Part shown: piece by piece, positions 1 to 7,777 of the stretch
How positions within the stretch are numbered: position 1 is the first letter of the stretch
How the letters are laid out: every line of letters starts with the position of its first letter
From: Bacteroidales bacterium
Lineage (GTDB): Bacteria > Bacteroidota > Bacteroidia > Bacteroidales > VadinHA17
Assembly: GCA_012513795.1 (NCBI GenBank)
Contig: JAAZBN010000077.1
Location: 1-40,018 of the forward strand
Length of the DNA stretch: 40,018 bases
Direction of reading: 5' to 3'
Made by a program: the position numbers and the translations under genes
The notes under the pieces: model-generated
Databases searched by the model: none
What the model was told of the DNA's origin: nothing
The model's input: only the letters and a program-made list of their open reading frames with translations

Positions 1-641
1 AAGAAAAAAGCAGAGGCGGCAAGAAGAAACCAAAAAAAGGTGATGCCCGCGTGGATATGACGCCGATGGTGGACCTCATGAGTCTGCTCATCACGTTCTT
101 TATGCTCACAGCAGCTTTCAGCAAGCCTAAGGTGATGGAAATAGTCCTTCCGGAAAAACTCAAGAAGGATGAGACCGTTGAACCCCCGAAGATTGCAGAA
201 AGCCGTACTCTCAATATCATCCTTGGTCCGGATGACAAGGTCTACTGGTACCCCGGCAAAGCCGATCCGGAAGTGACCGTGCTCCAGGAAACCGATTTCA
301 GTGCCGAAGGCATCCGCAGGGTGCTGCTCGAGAGGAACAGGGCTCTGTTCCGCAAGATTGACCAGTTTGAGAAAGATGTTATCTCAGGCAAGATCGATAT
401 CAAGCAGGACTCAATGCGAAGTGCCATCAGCCAGCTGAAAAAGGATGATGATACAGGGCCTATCGTTCTTATTAAAGCTTACAAGACATCCAAATACAAG
501 AACTTTGTCGATATTATTGACGAGATGTCTATTGTAGGCATTGCCCGATATACATTTACTGACATAGACTGGATTGAAGAAAAACTGGTGGTTGATGCCA
601 TTAACAGGGAACAGGCCACTTCTTCAGGTTCAGCACAATAG
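1..641 (+). CDS. exbD: ExbD/TolR-family biopolymer transporter subunit, 5' partial
   Basis: ExbD is part of the inner-membrane proton channel (with ExbB) that energises TonB. The reading frame is open from the window edge (first full codon at base 3). It begins with a Lys/Gly-rich cytoplasmic stretch and then reads RVDMTPMVDLMSLLITFFMLT, the hallmark ExbD membrane segment with its essential Asp (MVD). The GTG at 51 falls inside this conserved motif, so it is not the start; the true start lies upstream of the window. The remaining ~170 residues form the periplasmic domain. This copy has a longer periplasmic part than classical ExbD, as is usual in Bacteroidota, where two ExbD paralogues often follow ExbB. 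TonB follows 11 bases downstream, so this is the end of an exb-tonB operon. Identification is secure; the exact paralogue is not determinable here. Confidence 0.9.
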   Translation, partial: EKSRGGKKKPKKGDARVDMTPMVDLMSLLITFFMLTAAFSKPKVMEIVLPEKLKKDETVEPPKIAESRTLNIILGPDDKVYWYPGKADPEVTVLQETDFSAEGIRRVLLERNRALFRKIDQFEKDVISGKIDIKQDSMRSAISQLKKDDDTGPIVLIKAYKTSKYKNFVDIIDEMSIVGIARYTFTDIDWIEEKLVVDAINREQATSSGSAQ

Positions 642-645
642 GAGG
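641..645 (+). promoter_or_regulatory. Strong Shine-Dalgarno site for tonB
   Basis: GGAGG starts at the last base of the exbD stop codon and sits 7 bases before the ATG at 653. Most genes in this window lack a recognisable Shine-Dalgarno site, as is common in Bacteroidota, so this perfect one stands out and fixes the tonB start. Confidence 0.7.
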
Positions 646-652
646 ATACGCC

Positions 653-1429
653 ATGGCAAATGAAAAGAAACGGTATCCAAGCTTTGACGACATAGTATTC
701 GAAGGCCGAAATAAGGAATACGGCGCCTATGAGATCCGCAGGAAATATTCCAGGACAATGGTCATGTCAATCATTGCCGGGATCATTATAGTGCTTATCG
801 CCGCTATAGTACCTTATATCAAGGCCAAGAATATTGCTCAGGTCAAGCAGAGAGATGCCAACGAGGTTATAGCCGAGATGGCTAATGACATCAACCAGGA
901 AGCAGCCGCTCCTCCCCCCCCTCCGCCGCCCCCACCGCCATCAGAACAGCAAACAGTGGTGAAATACGTGGCACCTGTAATTGTTGACACAATCAAGCCC
1001 GAAGAGGCAACTCAGTTCATGACCGCTGACGACGTGGTTGAGACTGTTGTTGACGAAGAGGTGGTTGAGGTGATCGAACAGGTACAGGAGGAGGTGCAGG
1101 AAGAGGCCCCGCAGGAGGTGTTCGTGGTGGTTGAAGAGATGCCATCATTCCCGGGAGGGGATACGGAACTCTTCAAATTCATCTATGACAACATCAAGTA
1201 TCCCGAGATTGCCAAGGAAAACAACATCCAGGGCAAGGTGATCCTTCGCTTCTGCGTGACCTATAAGGGAAAGGTTGACCAGGTATCAGTCGTCAGGGGT
1301 GTTGACCCATCGCTGGACGAGGAGGCAATCAGGGTTATAAAGATGCTCCCGCTCTGGAAACCAGGCAAGCAGGGAGGTAAACCCGTGAACGTCTGGTACA
1401 GCGTACCTATAAGCTTCCAGCTTAAGTAA
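653..1429 (+). CDS. tonB: TonB-family energy transducer
   Basis: This protein carries proton-motive energy from ExbB/ExbD to outer-membrane TonB-dependent receptors. Residues 1-34 are cytoplasmic and include FEGRNKEYGAYEIRR, a typical Bacteroidota TonB N-terminus. Residues 35-56 are the single membrane anchor. Residues 87-96 are an unbroken run of ten prolines, followed by a Val/Glu-rich acidic stretch (about 125-162), which together span the periplasm. Residues 165-258 are the TonB C-terminal domain (YPEIAKENNIQGKVILRF ... PLWKPGKQGGKPVNVWYSVPISF), which contacts the TonB box. The 258-residue length is normal. It follows exbD by 11 bases and is followed by a strong terminator, so it is the last gene of the operon. 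The receptor at 37510 is one plausible client, though that is inference only. Confidence 0.95.
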   Translation: MANEKKRYPSFDDIVFEGRNKEYGAYEIRRKYSRTMVMSIIAGIIIVLIAAIVPYIKAKNIAQVKQRDANEVIAEMANDINQEAAAPPPPPPPPPPSEQQTVVKYVAPVIVDTIKPEEATQFMTADDVVETVVDEEVVEVIEQVQEEVQEEAPQEVFVVVEEMPSFPGGDTELFKFIYDNIKYPEIAKENNIQGKVILRFCVTYKGKVDQVSVVRGVDPSLDEEAIRVIKMLPLWKPGKQGGKPVNVWYSVPISFQLK

Positions 1430-1447
1430 GCTGACTGAATAGAGTAA

Positions 1448-1479
1448 AAAAAAGGTGTCTCTCAGGGGACACCTTTTTT
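1448..1479. terminator. Bidirectional rho-independent terminator
   Basis: A perfect 12-base inverted repeat (AAAAAAGGTGTC at 1448-1459 and GACACCTTTTTT at 1468-1479) encloses an 8-base loop. The GC-rich core plus A-tract and T-tract makes it functional from both sides. It lies between the convergent tonB gene and the minus-strand gene ending at 1505. Confidence 0.92.
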
Positions 1480-1504
1480 ATTATAATATATCTGAGCCCG
1501 GCGG

Positions 1505-2344
1505 TCAGCGTTCAAGCATCATGGTGATATAACGCTCCGCCAGGGCTGTCTTTTCCATACCCAATCCGCTCACCACGATCATCCTCCCTCCTTTTGTGGC
1601 CAGGTGAAGCACACCGTTAAAGCCGTCTTCAAATGCATACTTGAATACCTCTTCATCCTGAGAATACGCCACACCGGCAAGTCTCGCCGCCATCCCTTCT
1701 GCCTCTGCCGGATCATCACGATCAAAGAGGTAGATGTCAAACCTGTCACCGTCAACCTCATATGAAGCCCTGAAAGCCCTACTCAGAAACCCATGCCCAA
1801 GAATACTCTCAAGCAGGTAGGTCTCCTGATTCTGTAATAAACCTTCCCCGGGAAAAAGTTCCAGCAGTGCAGGAAATTTGTTGCTTCCTTCAATTGCTGA
1901 TGATATCCCGCCTGCAAGCTCCAGCATGGCATCATTTACCCTCTTGGAGCGGTCATGGCTCATTATCTTGATATAATAACGGTCCTTGTAAAAGTGAACA
2001 ACTCCCTCCTCATTGTACCCCTGAACTCCCACAGGGATAAAATTATAACCCGGGGAACGCTCCATGGAATAGATGCCGAAAGCCCTGGCATCATCACCAA
2101 ACCGGTAGATTTCAGCCTTGATGGTCTTCTTTCCTCTGACATACTCCTTAATATTCAGGTCAATAAATCCCAGTGCAAGGTAAGCGTCAGCTGCACCATT
2201 TATATAGTCCCACAAATCGTCAGCGGTATAAACGGGGTAATTACTGGAACTCCGGTACTTTTTGAGTTCAGGGAACAGCTGCTGCCCACTGATATATGCA
2301 GAGGCTGCAATGAACAGTAAAAATGCAATAATTGACTTTCTCAT
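1505..2344 (-). CDS. Secreted DUF6599-like protein of unknown function
   Basis: No reaction is known for this protein. The first ~20 residues (MRKSIIAFLLFIAASAYISG) are a signal peptide, so it should be periplasmic or surface-exposed. The mature part contains YTADDLWDYINGAADAYLALGF and AEIYRFGDDARAFGIYSMER, which I recognise as the pattern of DUF6599 proteins. The family name is from memory and was not checked by a search. The gene starts 17 bases after the stop of the aldo/keto reductase gene upstream on the same strand, so the two are probably co-transcribed. The bidirectional terminator at 1448-1479 lies just beyond its stop codon. No catalytic motif is visible. Confidence 0.75.
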   Translation of the reverse strand: MRKSIIAFLLFIAASAYISGQQLFPELKKYRSSSNYPVYTADDLWDYINGAADAYLALGFIDLNIKEYVRGKKTIKAEIYRFGDDARAFGIYSMERSPGYNFIPVGVQGYNEEGVVHFYKDRYYIKIMSHDRSKRVNDAMLELAGGISSAIEGSNKFPALLELFPGEGLLQNQETYLLESILGHGFLSRAFRASYEVDGDRFDIYLFDRDDPAEAEGMAARLAGVAYSQDEEVFKYAFEDGFNGVLHLATKGGRMIVVSGLGMEKTALAERYITMMLER

Positions 2345-2361
2345 AACAGTACTTTTTAATT

Positions 2362-3543
2362 CTACGCAATCAGATCATAAGGAACATTCACCAACCTGGT
2401 TATGTCAGTTATCTTACGGCGGATATCAAATCCCCTGACACATGCAGTTGTGCAGGTTGAACATGCAGCACACGGATCAGCCTTTGCCCCGATCTCCCTG
2501 AGCAGATCGGAGGCCATGGCTGCGTCGTGGTAACCGTACGCATACATGTAGGCCCTCATCAATTCAGGTATAGGCAGGTTGTTTGGGCAACCAGGAATGC
2601 AGTTACTGCACGCGTTGCAATACAATCCCTGGCAGTCTGATTCAGCAATGAGTCCGGCTTTGTCCTCATCTGTCAGGTCAATATCCCTCATTACCTTCAG
2701 GTCTGTCTCCAACTGGTCAAATGCCGTTATCCCGGGAATGGTGGTGTGCACATTCGGATTTGCGATGACCCATCTGAGGGCTGCCTGAACATTAACGGGC
2801 TTTGTTCTCTCCCTGTCAAGCCAACCTCCTGCCAGTGTCTTCATCGCAACCACACCCATGCCTGCCGCCACTGCCCTTTCCAAAGCGCTGTTCATCTCAC
2901 TTAGATATGTCTGCCTGTAGTTATATGATGTGAGCACTACGTCCCAGATTCCGTCATCAGCCATTGTGTTTATCACCAGCGGCTCATTCTTGTGTGTAGA
3001 GATACCGATAAACCGTACCCTGCCCTTTTTCTTCAGATCAAGCATTGCATTGACAATTTCCGGATGCCTTACCATCTCAACACTGTCCGCGGCATGCATG
3101 TACAGGATGTCAACATAATCCAGCTTCAGCCTGGTGAGACTCAGGTTGAACTTTTCCAGGAAGTCCTCTGCAGTGGTCTCCTTCGAAGGAAGACCATTCC
3201 GGTCAACACCGGCAGGTTTCACCTTTGTGGCAATCACAAATGAGCCGCGTGGAACCTGGCTGAAAAACCCTCCGAGCATCTCTTCGTTCCTTCCGTTCAT
3301 ATACCCGTGAGCAGTATCAAACATCTTCATCCCTCTTTCATAGGCAGCCCTCACCAGGGCGTTGTTGTCTGATCTCATTACCCCGAAGCTTACAACAGGT
3401 AGCTTCAGACCTGTACGTCCAAGGGTTCTGTACACAATCTCTCCGTTCTCCCTGGTGCCGCTACGGGCAATTGCCGGAGCGCCCATCATTGAAATGCCTG
3501 CAGCACCTGCTATCCCTGATCTGAAAAATGTTCTGCGCTTCAT
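2362..3543 (-). CDS. Tat-exported aldo/keto reductase with C-terminal iron-sulfur cysteine motifs
   Basis: Aldo/keto reductases catalyse NAD(P)H-dependent carbonyl/alcohol interconversion. The N-terminus MKRRTFFRSGIAGAAG is a twin-arginine (Tat) signal, so the folded enzyme is probably exported to the periplasm. The AKR barrel covers about residues 37-290, with the catalytic tetrad visible as Asp76 (FDTAHG), Tyr81, Lys107 (ATKVK) and His150 (LYMHA). The C-terminal part has two ferredoxin-like cysteine sets, C309-x2-C-x2-C-x3-C319 followed by P, and C358-x2-C-x2-C-x3-C368. This arrangement is known for an AKR subfamily with a 4Fe-4S dicluster domain. It is the first gene of a likely two-gene unit with the DUF6599-like gene. 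The substrate is unknown; sugar-related chemistry is an inference from the other Tat enzymes in the window. Confidence 0.92.
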   Translation of the reverse strand: MKRRTFFRSGIAGAAGISMMGAPAIARSGTRENGEIVYRTLGRTGLKLPVVSFGVMRSDNNALVRAAYERGMKMFDTAHGYMNGRNEEMLGGFFSQVPRGSFVIATKVKPAGVDRNGLPSKETTAEDFLEKFNLSLTRLKLDYVDILYMHAADSVEMVRHPEIVNAMLDLKKKGRVRFIGISTHKNEPLVINTMADDGIWDVVLTSYNYRQTYLSEMNSALERAVAAGMGVVAMKTLAGGWLDRERTKPVNVQAALRWVIANPNVHTTIPGITAFDQLETDLKVMRDIDLTDEDKAGLIAESDCQGLYCNACSNCIPGCPNNLPIPELMRAYMYAYGYHDAAMASDLLREIGAKADPCAACSTCTTACVRGFDIRRKITDITRLVNVPYDLIA

Positions 3544-3693
3544 ATATTTATCATTTATGTTATCAATACCCCGGTCTGCAATGTTGATAAATATCCCGGA
3601 TTCCTCCGTCTGCAGTCGGCAGTAATGAAGCCAATATACAAATATTTTAACTTAATTTGGGATAACTGCGCTGCAGTGAAAAATCAGGCAGAC

Positions 3694-4353
3694 ATGGGAC
3701 GATACATCCATAACCTTATCTCAGGTGGTGAAGGATTGCAGCTTGATTTCAAGTATTGCATCTCTGACCCGCAGAAGATAGCCCGCACTCTCTCTGCATT
3801 CTCCAATACTGCCGGAGGAAAGCTGCTCATTGGTGTGAGGGACAACGGATCTCTTGCCGGGGTAAGATCAGACGAAGAATTATACATGATTGATGCTGCC
3901 GCACGGCTCCACTGTGATCCGGAAGTGACGATCCGGACCCGGAATCATACAATCAATGGTAAGAATATCCTTGAGGTGGAGGTGCCCAAAAGCAAGATAA
4001 TCCCGGTGAAGGCAAAGGATGAGCATGGAAGATGGAAAGCCTATTTCCGGCAGAAGGATCAGAACTTTATGGCTGACAGAGTAATACTCCAGGTATGGCG
4101 ACGCAGTGCAAAAGCCAGTGGCCTTCTCCTCAGATTTGAGGAGACAGAGAACCTGCTGCTGAATCATCTTCGCAACGGCAGTCCGGTCACTGTGGCAGAA
4201 TTCAGAGCGCTTGCGGGAATCAGCGGACGTGTGGCAGAAAAGATACTGAGTGACTTTATTCTCTGCGGGCTTATTGAATATGAGGCCAGTGAAAGAGGTA
4301 TCTGCTACCGTCTGAGCAATGACTTTGGCACTGTGCCATTACTCAATCCTTAG
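3694..4353 (+). CDS. AlbA_2 (Schlafen-like) domain protein with winged helix, putative regulator
   Basis: This matches a Bacteroidota family annotated as an ATP-binding or helix-turn-helix protein with an AlbA_2 domain. Residues 1-140 hold the domain, with GEGLQLDFKYCISDPQKIA and the glycine-rich GGKLLIGVRDNG (41-52). Residues 150-205 look like a winged helix. A DNA- or RNA-linked regulatory role is inferred from the domains; the targets are unknown. The frame stays open upstream to an ATG at 3625, but I prefer ATG 3694. Family members begin right before this motif, and the 23 extra residues look non-conserved and AT-rich, with a near-consensus -7 box TTAATTTG at 3652-3659. The gene's last 15 bases overlap the end of the convergent SpoIIE gene. 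Confidence 0.8.
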   Translation: MGRYIHNLISGGEGLQLDFKYCISDPQKIARTLSAFSNTAGGKLLIGVRDNGSLAGVRSDEELYMIDAAARLHCDPEVTIRTRNHTINGKNILEVEVPKSKIIPVKAKDEHGRWKAYFRQKDQNFMADRVILQVWRRSAKASGLLLRFEETENLLLNHLRNGSPVTVAEFRALAGISGRVAEKILSDFILCGLIEYEASERGICYRLSNDFGTVPLLNP

Positions 4354-7300
4354 GCCTGCTACCAGTATGTCATCTGTCTGGGGAGACTGGCCCATCCAGC
4401 TGTCAAGACGCTCTGCGAGGATCTCCCGTTGCTTGCCCATCGGATATTCCCGTATATCAAGTATCAGCTTCCTCAGATTCTTCTTCAGGAATTTCTTACC
4501 CGTAACCCCGTTAAACTGGTCGGCATAACCATCAGTGAACAGATAATAGGATGACTCTCTCTCAAGTTTCCACCTGTGCTGGGTAAATACATGGCTGCCC
4601 TCAAGATGCATCCCTAAAGGAATCCTGTCACCATAAACCGTCTCAAGAAGATACTTTCCGCTTACAAGTGTTCCCTCATTGGGTTTGAATTCACCCCTCT
4701 CCCATCTTGATAGCTCCTGGTCATTCATCTCACGTATCCTGAAACACTGTGATGCAGCCCCTGAGTATTCTACAGTCCTGGCTGACCGGTCAATGGTCAG
4801 CAGAGATATATCAATCCCCTCCTTCTGCACCTCCGATTCCGGCAGCGGTTTGAAAGTCTTTGATAATTTGTTCCGGAATACGCGTAAGATTTCAGAAGTA
4901 CTCAGCGCCGGTGAGCTGGTGACTATCTCTGTGAGAAACGATTGGGCCATGATTGTCCGGAATGATGACGGGACTCCATGCCCGGTGCAGTCACCCACAG
5001 CAATAAATGTTCTATTTCCTGCATGCTTTACCCAGAAGAAATCTCCGCTGACGGTCTCCTTTGGCCTGTCAAAAACGAAACTGTTTGGGAATGCCTCACT
5101 TAACTGTTCATCAGCTGGCTGCATGCCTTTTTGAATTATCCCTGCATATTTTTCCAGCCTTTGCATCTCCTGTCCGCCTCTTTCCTTGGCCTCATTCCTT
5201 TGCTTAAGCAGGTTCTCAAGCTTTCTGTTCCTTATCTTAAGTCTCCTCGCATAGTACCTGATCAGACTGTAGATAATCCACCCTGCCAGGGCTATGTAGA
5301 GCAACCTGGCAACAAGAGATGCGTACCAGGGCTTCCACACGGTGAAAGAGTATCTCAGTTCCTCGCTTTCCAGTCCTGTAATGTTCCTCGACTTAAGGAG
5401 AAAGACATAATCGCCGGATGGCAGATTGGTGTAATCCCTCCAATTGCGCACTTCCCAGCCAGACCAGTCCCGGTCATATCCTTCAAGCTTCCATCTGTAC
5501 TCTCTCTTCCTCTCACCTACACATGAGGTTGTAGTCCAATGGAAAGAGATATTATTATCCCTGTGCTTTAATCTTATGCGTGGCGTTTCAGGCTGGATCA
5601 CTGCAGGTATCCTGAAGCCCTCATCTGTGGTAGTGAAGAATGTGCCGTCCATCAGGGGGGGTGCGTCACCGGCGTTGATCCGGGTAAAAAATGTACTGCA
5701 TTCACCATATCTGAAGGCAAGCTTCGTTTTATCAAGGATAAAAATGCTGTTCCCCTTGGCAAGCCAGACAGAACCGTCAACGTATGCTACACCCCTGGTG
5801 GCAATATCCGGAAGGAAGTCGAACTGGCGCCTGAAGACTACATGTCCCAGCCGGGTGGTGGTGACCAGGGCATCAAAATTACGGGTATCATACCCTGACA
5901 GGATGATCTCACCCTCTGGTGTCTGAAAAAGATTATTTACCTGAACATTGTCAAAGGTATTGCCCGTCAGGTTATGGTCTTTTTCAAACAAGTCGCTCTG
6001 ACGGTTGTAATGAAATATTCCTTTCCCGGTACATAAATAGAGCACATCATCTATTAAGGCAATGCTTCTGATTGTGTCACAGAGGATTCCCTGTTCCTGT
6101 CCGTAGTTTATAAAGGTTGTGTCATTCGGCTCACAATGCATGCGGATAAGTGCTGATTGCGATGCGGCAACCAGCCACCATTCTCCCGGAGCTGATTGTT
6201 CAATATCTGTTACGGCACCTTGGAAATGGCCTTTGAAGGTATTGTAAACCACCCATTCATAATCATCGTACTTCAGTAGTCGGATAGTCCCGTCATCTGA
6301 ACCTGCAACAAGAAGAGTAGAGTCTTCCATCGCTCTCCTGACAGCAGTAAAACTCATTTTGCTTAAATACCGGTTTGCATCACCGTCACTTTCTATCTGC
6401 AAAATGCCGTTGGAAGTGGCTGCCAAAAGTACCCCTCCGAGATATAGATCATTGATAATCAGGTCATTGACTTTGGATCCGTGGTTTCTGATCCTCTTGA
6501 ATCGCATAATTCCTTGTCTGTCTGAATAGTTTTTCAAGAGGCCGTCATCGGTGCCGACAAAGACTGAATCAGCAAAACTGATGATGGGACCTGCCGGGCT
6601 GGATATTCCGGCTGCGCTCCCGAATTCTCCTGCCGGCAGCGAGACCCAGGCTCTGTTAATGAATCCCCTGGTACAGAACCATAACTGGGAGTTGGACATA
6701 TGGTCGCAGTACATGGCAGTAACAGACGACTCTCTGATACTTGCTGTCCGGTCTGAGATGTGCTGCAGAAGCTTGCCCTCGTGGCTGAAGATGTATACAC
6801 CGCCATTCAGTCCAAGTCCGACAGCAATCTTATTACCGGGAAGGATGACCACGTCAGTCATAGTCCCCTTCTTCAGCAATTCATTGTTTCTTTTGCCGAT
6901 AAAGTCCTCAGCCAGGGTACCGGTCCTGAAATTGAAGAGCATCAGACCCTTGCCAGCAGCAGCAATGAGCAGGTTATCCCTGTCATAGGGCAGGAGTTTC
7001 ACAAAGAGGGTGTTCACTGCCTTTTCTCCACCAGCAATGCGCACTACATTGCCATCCCTGTATTCAAAAAGACCTGCCCTGTCGTCAGCAATAAAAAGTC
7101 GTCTTTCAGCAACCACCAATTTTCTCGCCGAGGCAAGGCTATATTCGTCTTCCAGGTCAGTCATTGAAATAGAGTCGGTTCCCGTTGCCAGCCTGTAGAG
7201 GTGTTTACCGTCGACAAAGGAGACACCGTTGCTGTCAACTGCTATCGAACTGATGGTCAAGATCTCCGCAACAGCGGAAGAGTCACTTATTCGATTTGAC

Positions 7301-7653
7301 AATGAACAATATGCTATTTTTCCTGACTTGTCAGGCTGCAGAAATCCCAGGTCTTTTTCGCCACCGGCAAAGACAATTCCTCTGGTATCTGTTGCCAGGA
7401 CCGTTACCCTTCCTGCTCCTGATGCAGGTATAAGATTCCAGTTGCTGCCGTCGAAGGAGAGAATTCCGCCTCCGTCATTGCCGAAATACATGACCCCTCT
7501 GTGGTCCATCGTGACACACAGGTTTCCCAGTTCACCGGGAGTCTCAGCCGCATCGATCCAGCTGACCAACGGGGTTCCATGCCTGTTGATCTGCGAATAT
7601 GCTGACAGTGAAAAAAACAAAAGGAATAGTACCAGATGAAGCCCCTTCTTCAT
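4339..7653 (-). CDS. Periplasmic propeller/Y_Y_Y sensor fused to a SpoIIE-type PP2C phosphatase
   Basis: This 1104-residue membrane protein probably senses an extracytoplasmic cue and answers by dephosphorylating a cytoplasmic Ser/Thr phosphoprotein, such as an anti-sigma-factor antagonist. Residues 1-20 are a signal peptide. About 40-690 are beta-propeller repeats of the two-component-regulator type (many GxxxxFDGxxW-like and LxxATxxGI-like blades). 698-772 are a Y_Y_Y domain (YRWKLEGYDRDWSGW, LPSGDYVFLLKSRN). 776-800 are one membrane helix, 802-840 a coiled coil, and 855-1103 a SpoIIE/PP2C domain. Metal-binding aspartates are visible at D871 (SGDFFW), D888 (GDCTGHGVPSSF), D1041 (FTDGYADQFNG) and D1094-1095 (QTDDILV), so the phosphatase looks intact. 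The gene is divergent from the C25 protease gene. No cognate anti-sigma or STAS protein is in the window. Confidence 0.93.
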   Translation of the reverse strand: MKKGLHLVLFLLFFSLSAYSQINRHGTPLVSWIDAAETPGELGNLCVTMDHRGVMYFGNDGGGILSFDGSNWNLIPASGAGRVTVLATDTRGIVFAGGEKDLGFLQPDKSGKIAYCSLSNRISDSSAVAEILTISSIAVDSNGVSFVDGKHLYRLATGTDSISMTDLEDEYSLASARKLVVAERRLFIADDRAGLFEYRDGNVVRIAGGEKAVNTLFVKLLPYDRDNLLIAAAGKGLMLFNFRTGTLAEDFIGKRNNELLKKGTMTDVVILPGNKIAVGLGLNGGVYIFSHEGKLLQHISDRTASIRESSVTAMYCDHMSNSQLWFCTRGFINRAWVSLPAGEFGSAAGISSPAGPIISFADSVFVGTDDGLLKNYSDRQGIMRFKRIRNHGSKVNDLIINDLYLGGVLLAATSNGILQIESDGDANRYLSKMSFTAVRRAMEDSTLLVAGSDDGTIRLLKYDDYEWVVYNTFKGHFQGAVTDIEQSAPGEWWLVAASQSALIRMHCEPNDTTFINYGQEQGILCDTIRSIALIDDVLYLCTGKGIFHYNRQSDLFEKDHNLTGNTFDNVQVNNLFQTPEGEIILSGYDTRNFDALVTTTRLGHVVFRRQFDFLPDIATRGVAYVDGSVWLAKGNSIFILDKTKLAFRYGECSTFFTRINAGDAPPLMDGTFFTTTDEGFRIPAVIQPETPRIRLKHRDNNISFHWTTTSCVGERKREYRWKLEGYDRDWSGWEVRNWRDYTNLPSGDYVFLLKSRNITGLESEELRYSFTVWKPWYASLVARLLYIALAGWIIYSLIRYYARRLKIRNRKLENLLKQRNEAKERGGQEMQRLEKYAGIIQKGMQPADEQLSEAFPNSFVFDRPKETVSGDFFWVKHAGNRTFIAVGDCTGHGVPSSFRTIMAQSFLTEIVTSSPALSTSEILRVFRNKLSKTFKPLPESEVQKEGIDISLLTIDRSARTVEYSGAASQCFRIREMNDQELSRWERGEFKPNEGTLVSGKYLLETVYGDRIPLGMHLEGSHVFTQHRWKLERESSYYLFTDGYADQFNGVTGKKFLKKNLRKLILDIREYPMGKQREILAERLDSWMGQSPQTDDILVAGLRIE

Positions 7654-7777
7654 ACCCTGAACAATCTCCCTGAATTTAAGGTTAAATATACAAATTCAAT
7701 TTATATAACGTCAGCAACAGCGTCAGGCATATAAATTGAGGTATTTTTTAATTATCTTGGCTGAGTATATTCAGGTT

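Noticed and set aside
7736-7777. TTG start extending the C25 protease by 14 residues
   Set aside because: The extension puts MRYFLIILAEYIQV before a complete signal peptide that begins at ATG 7778.
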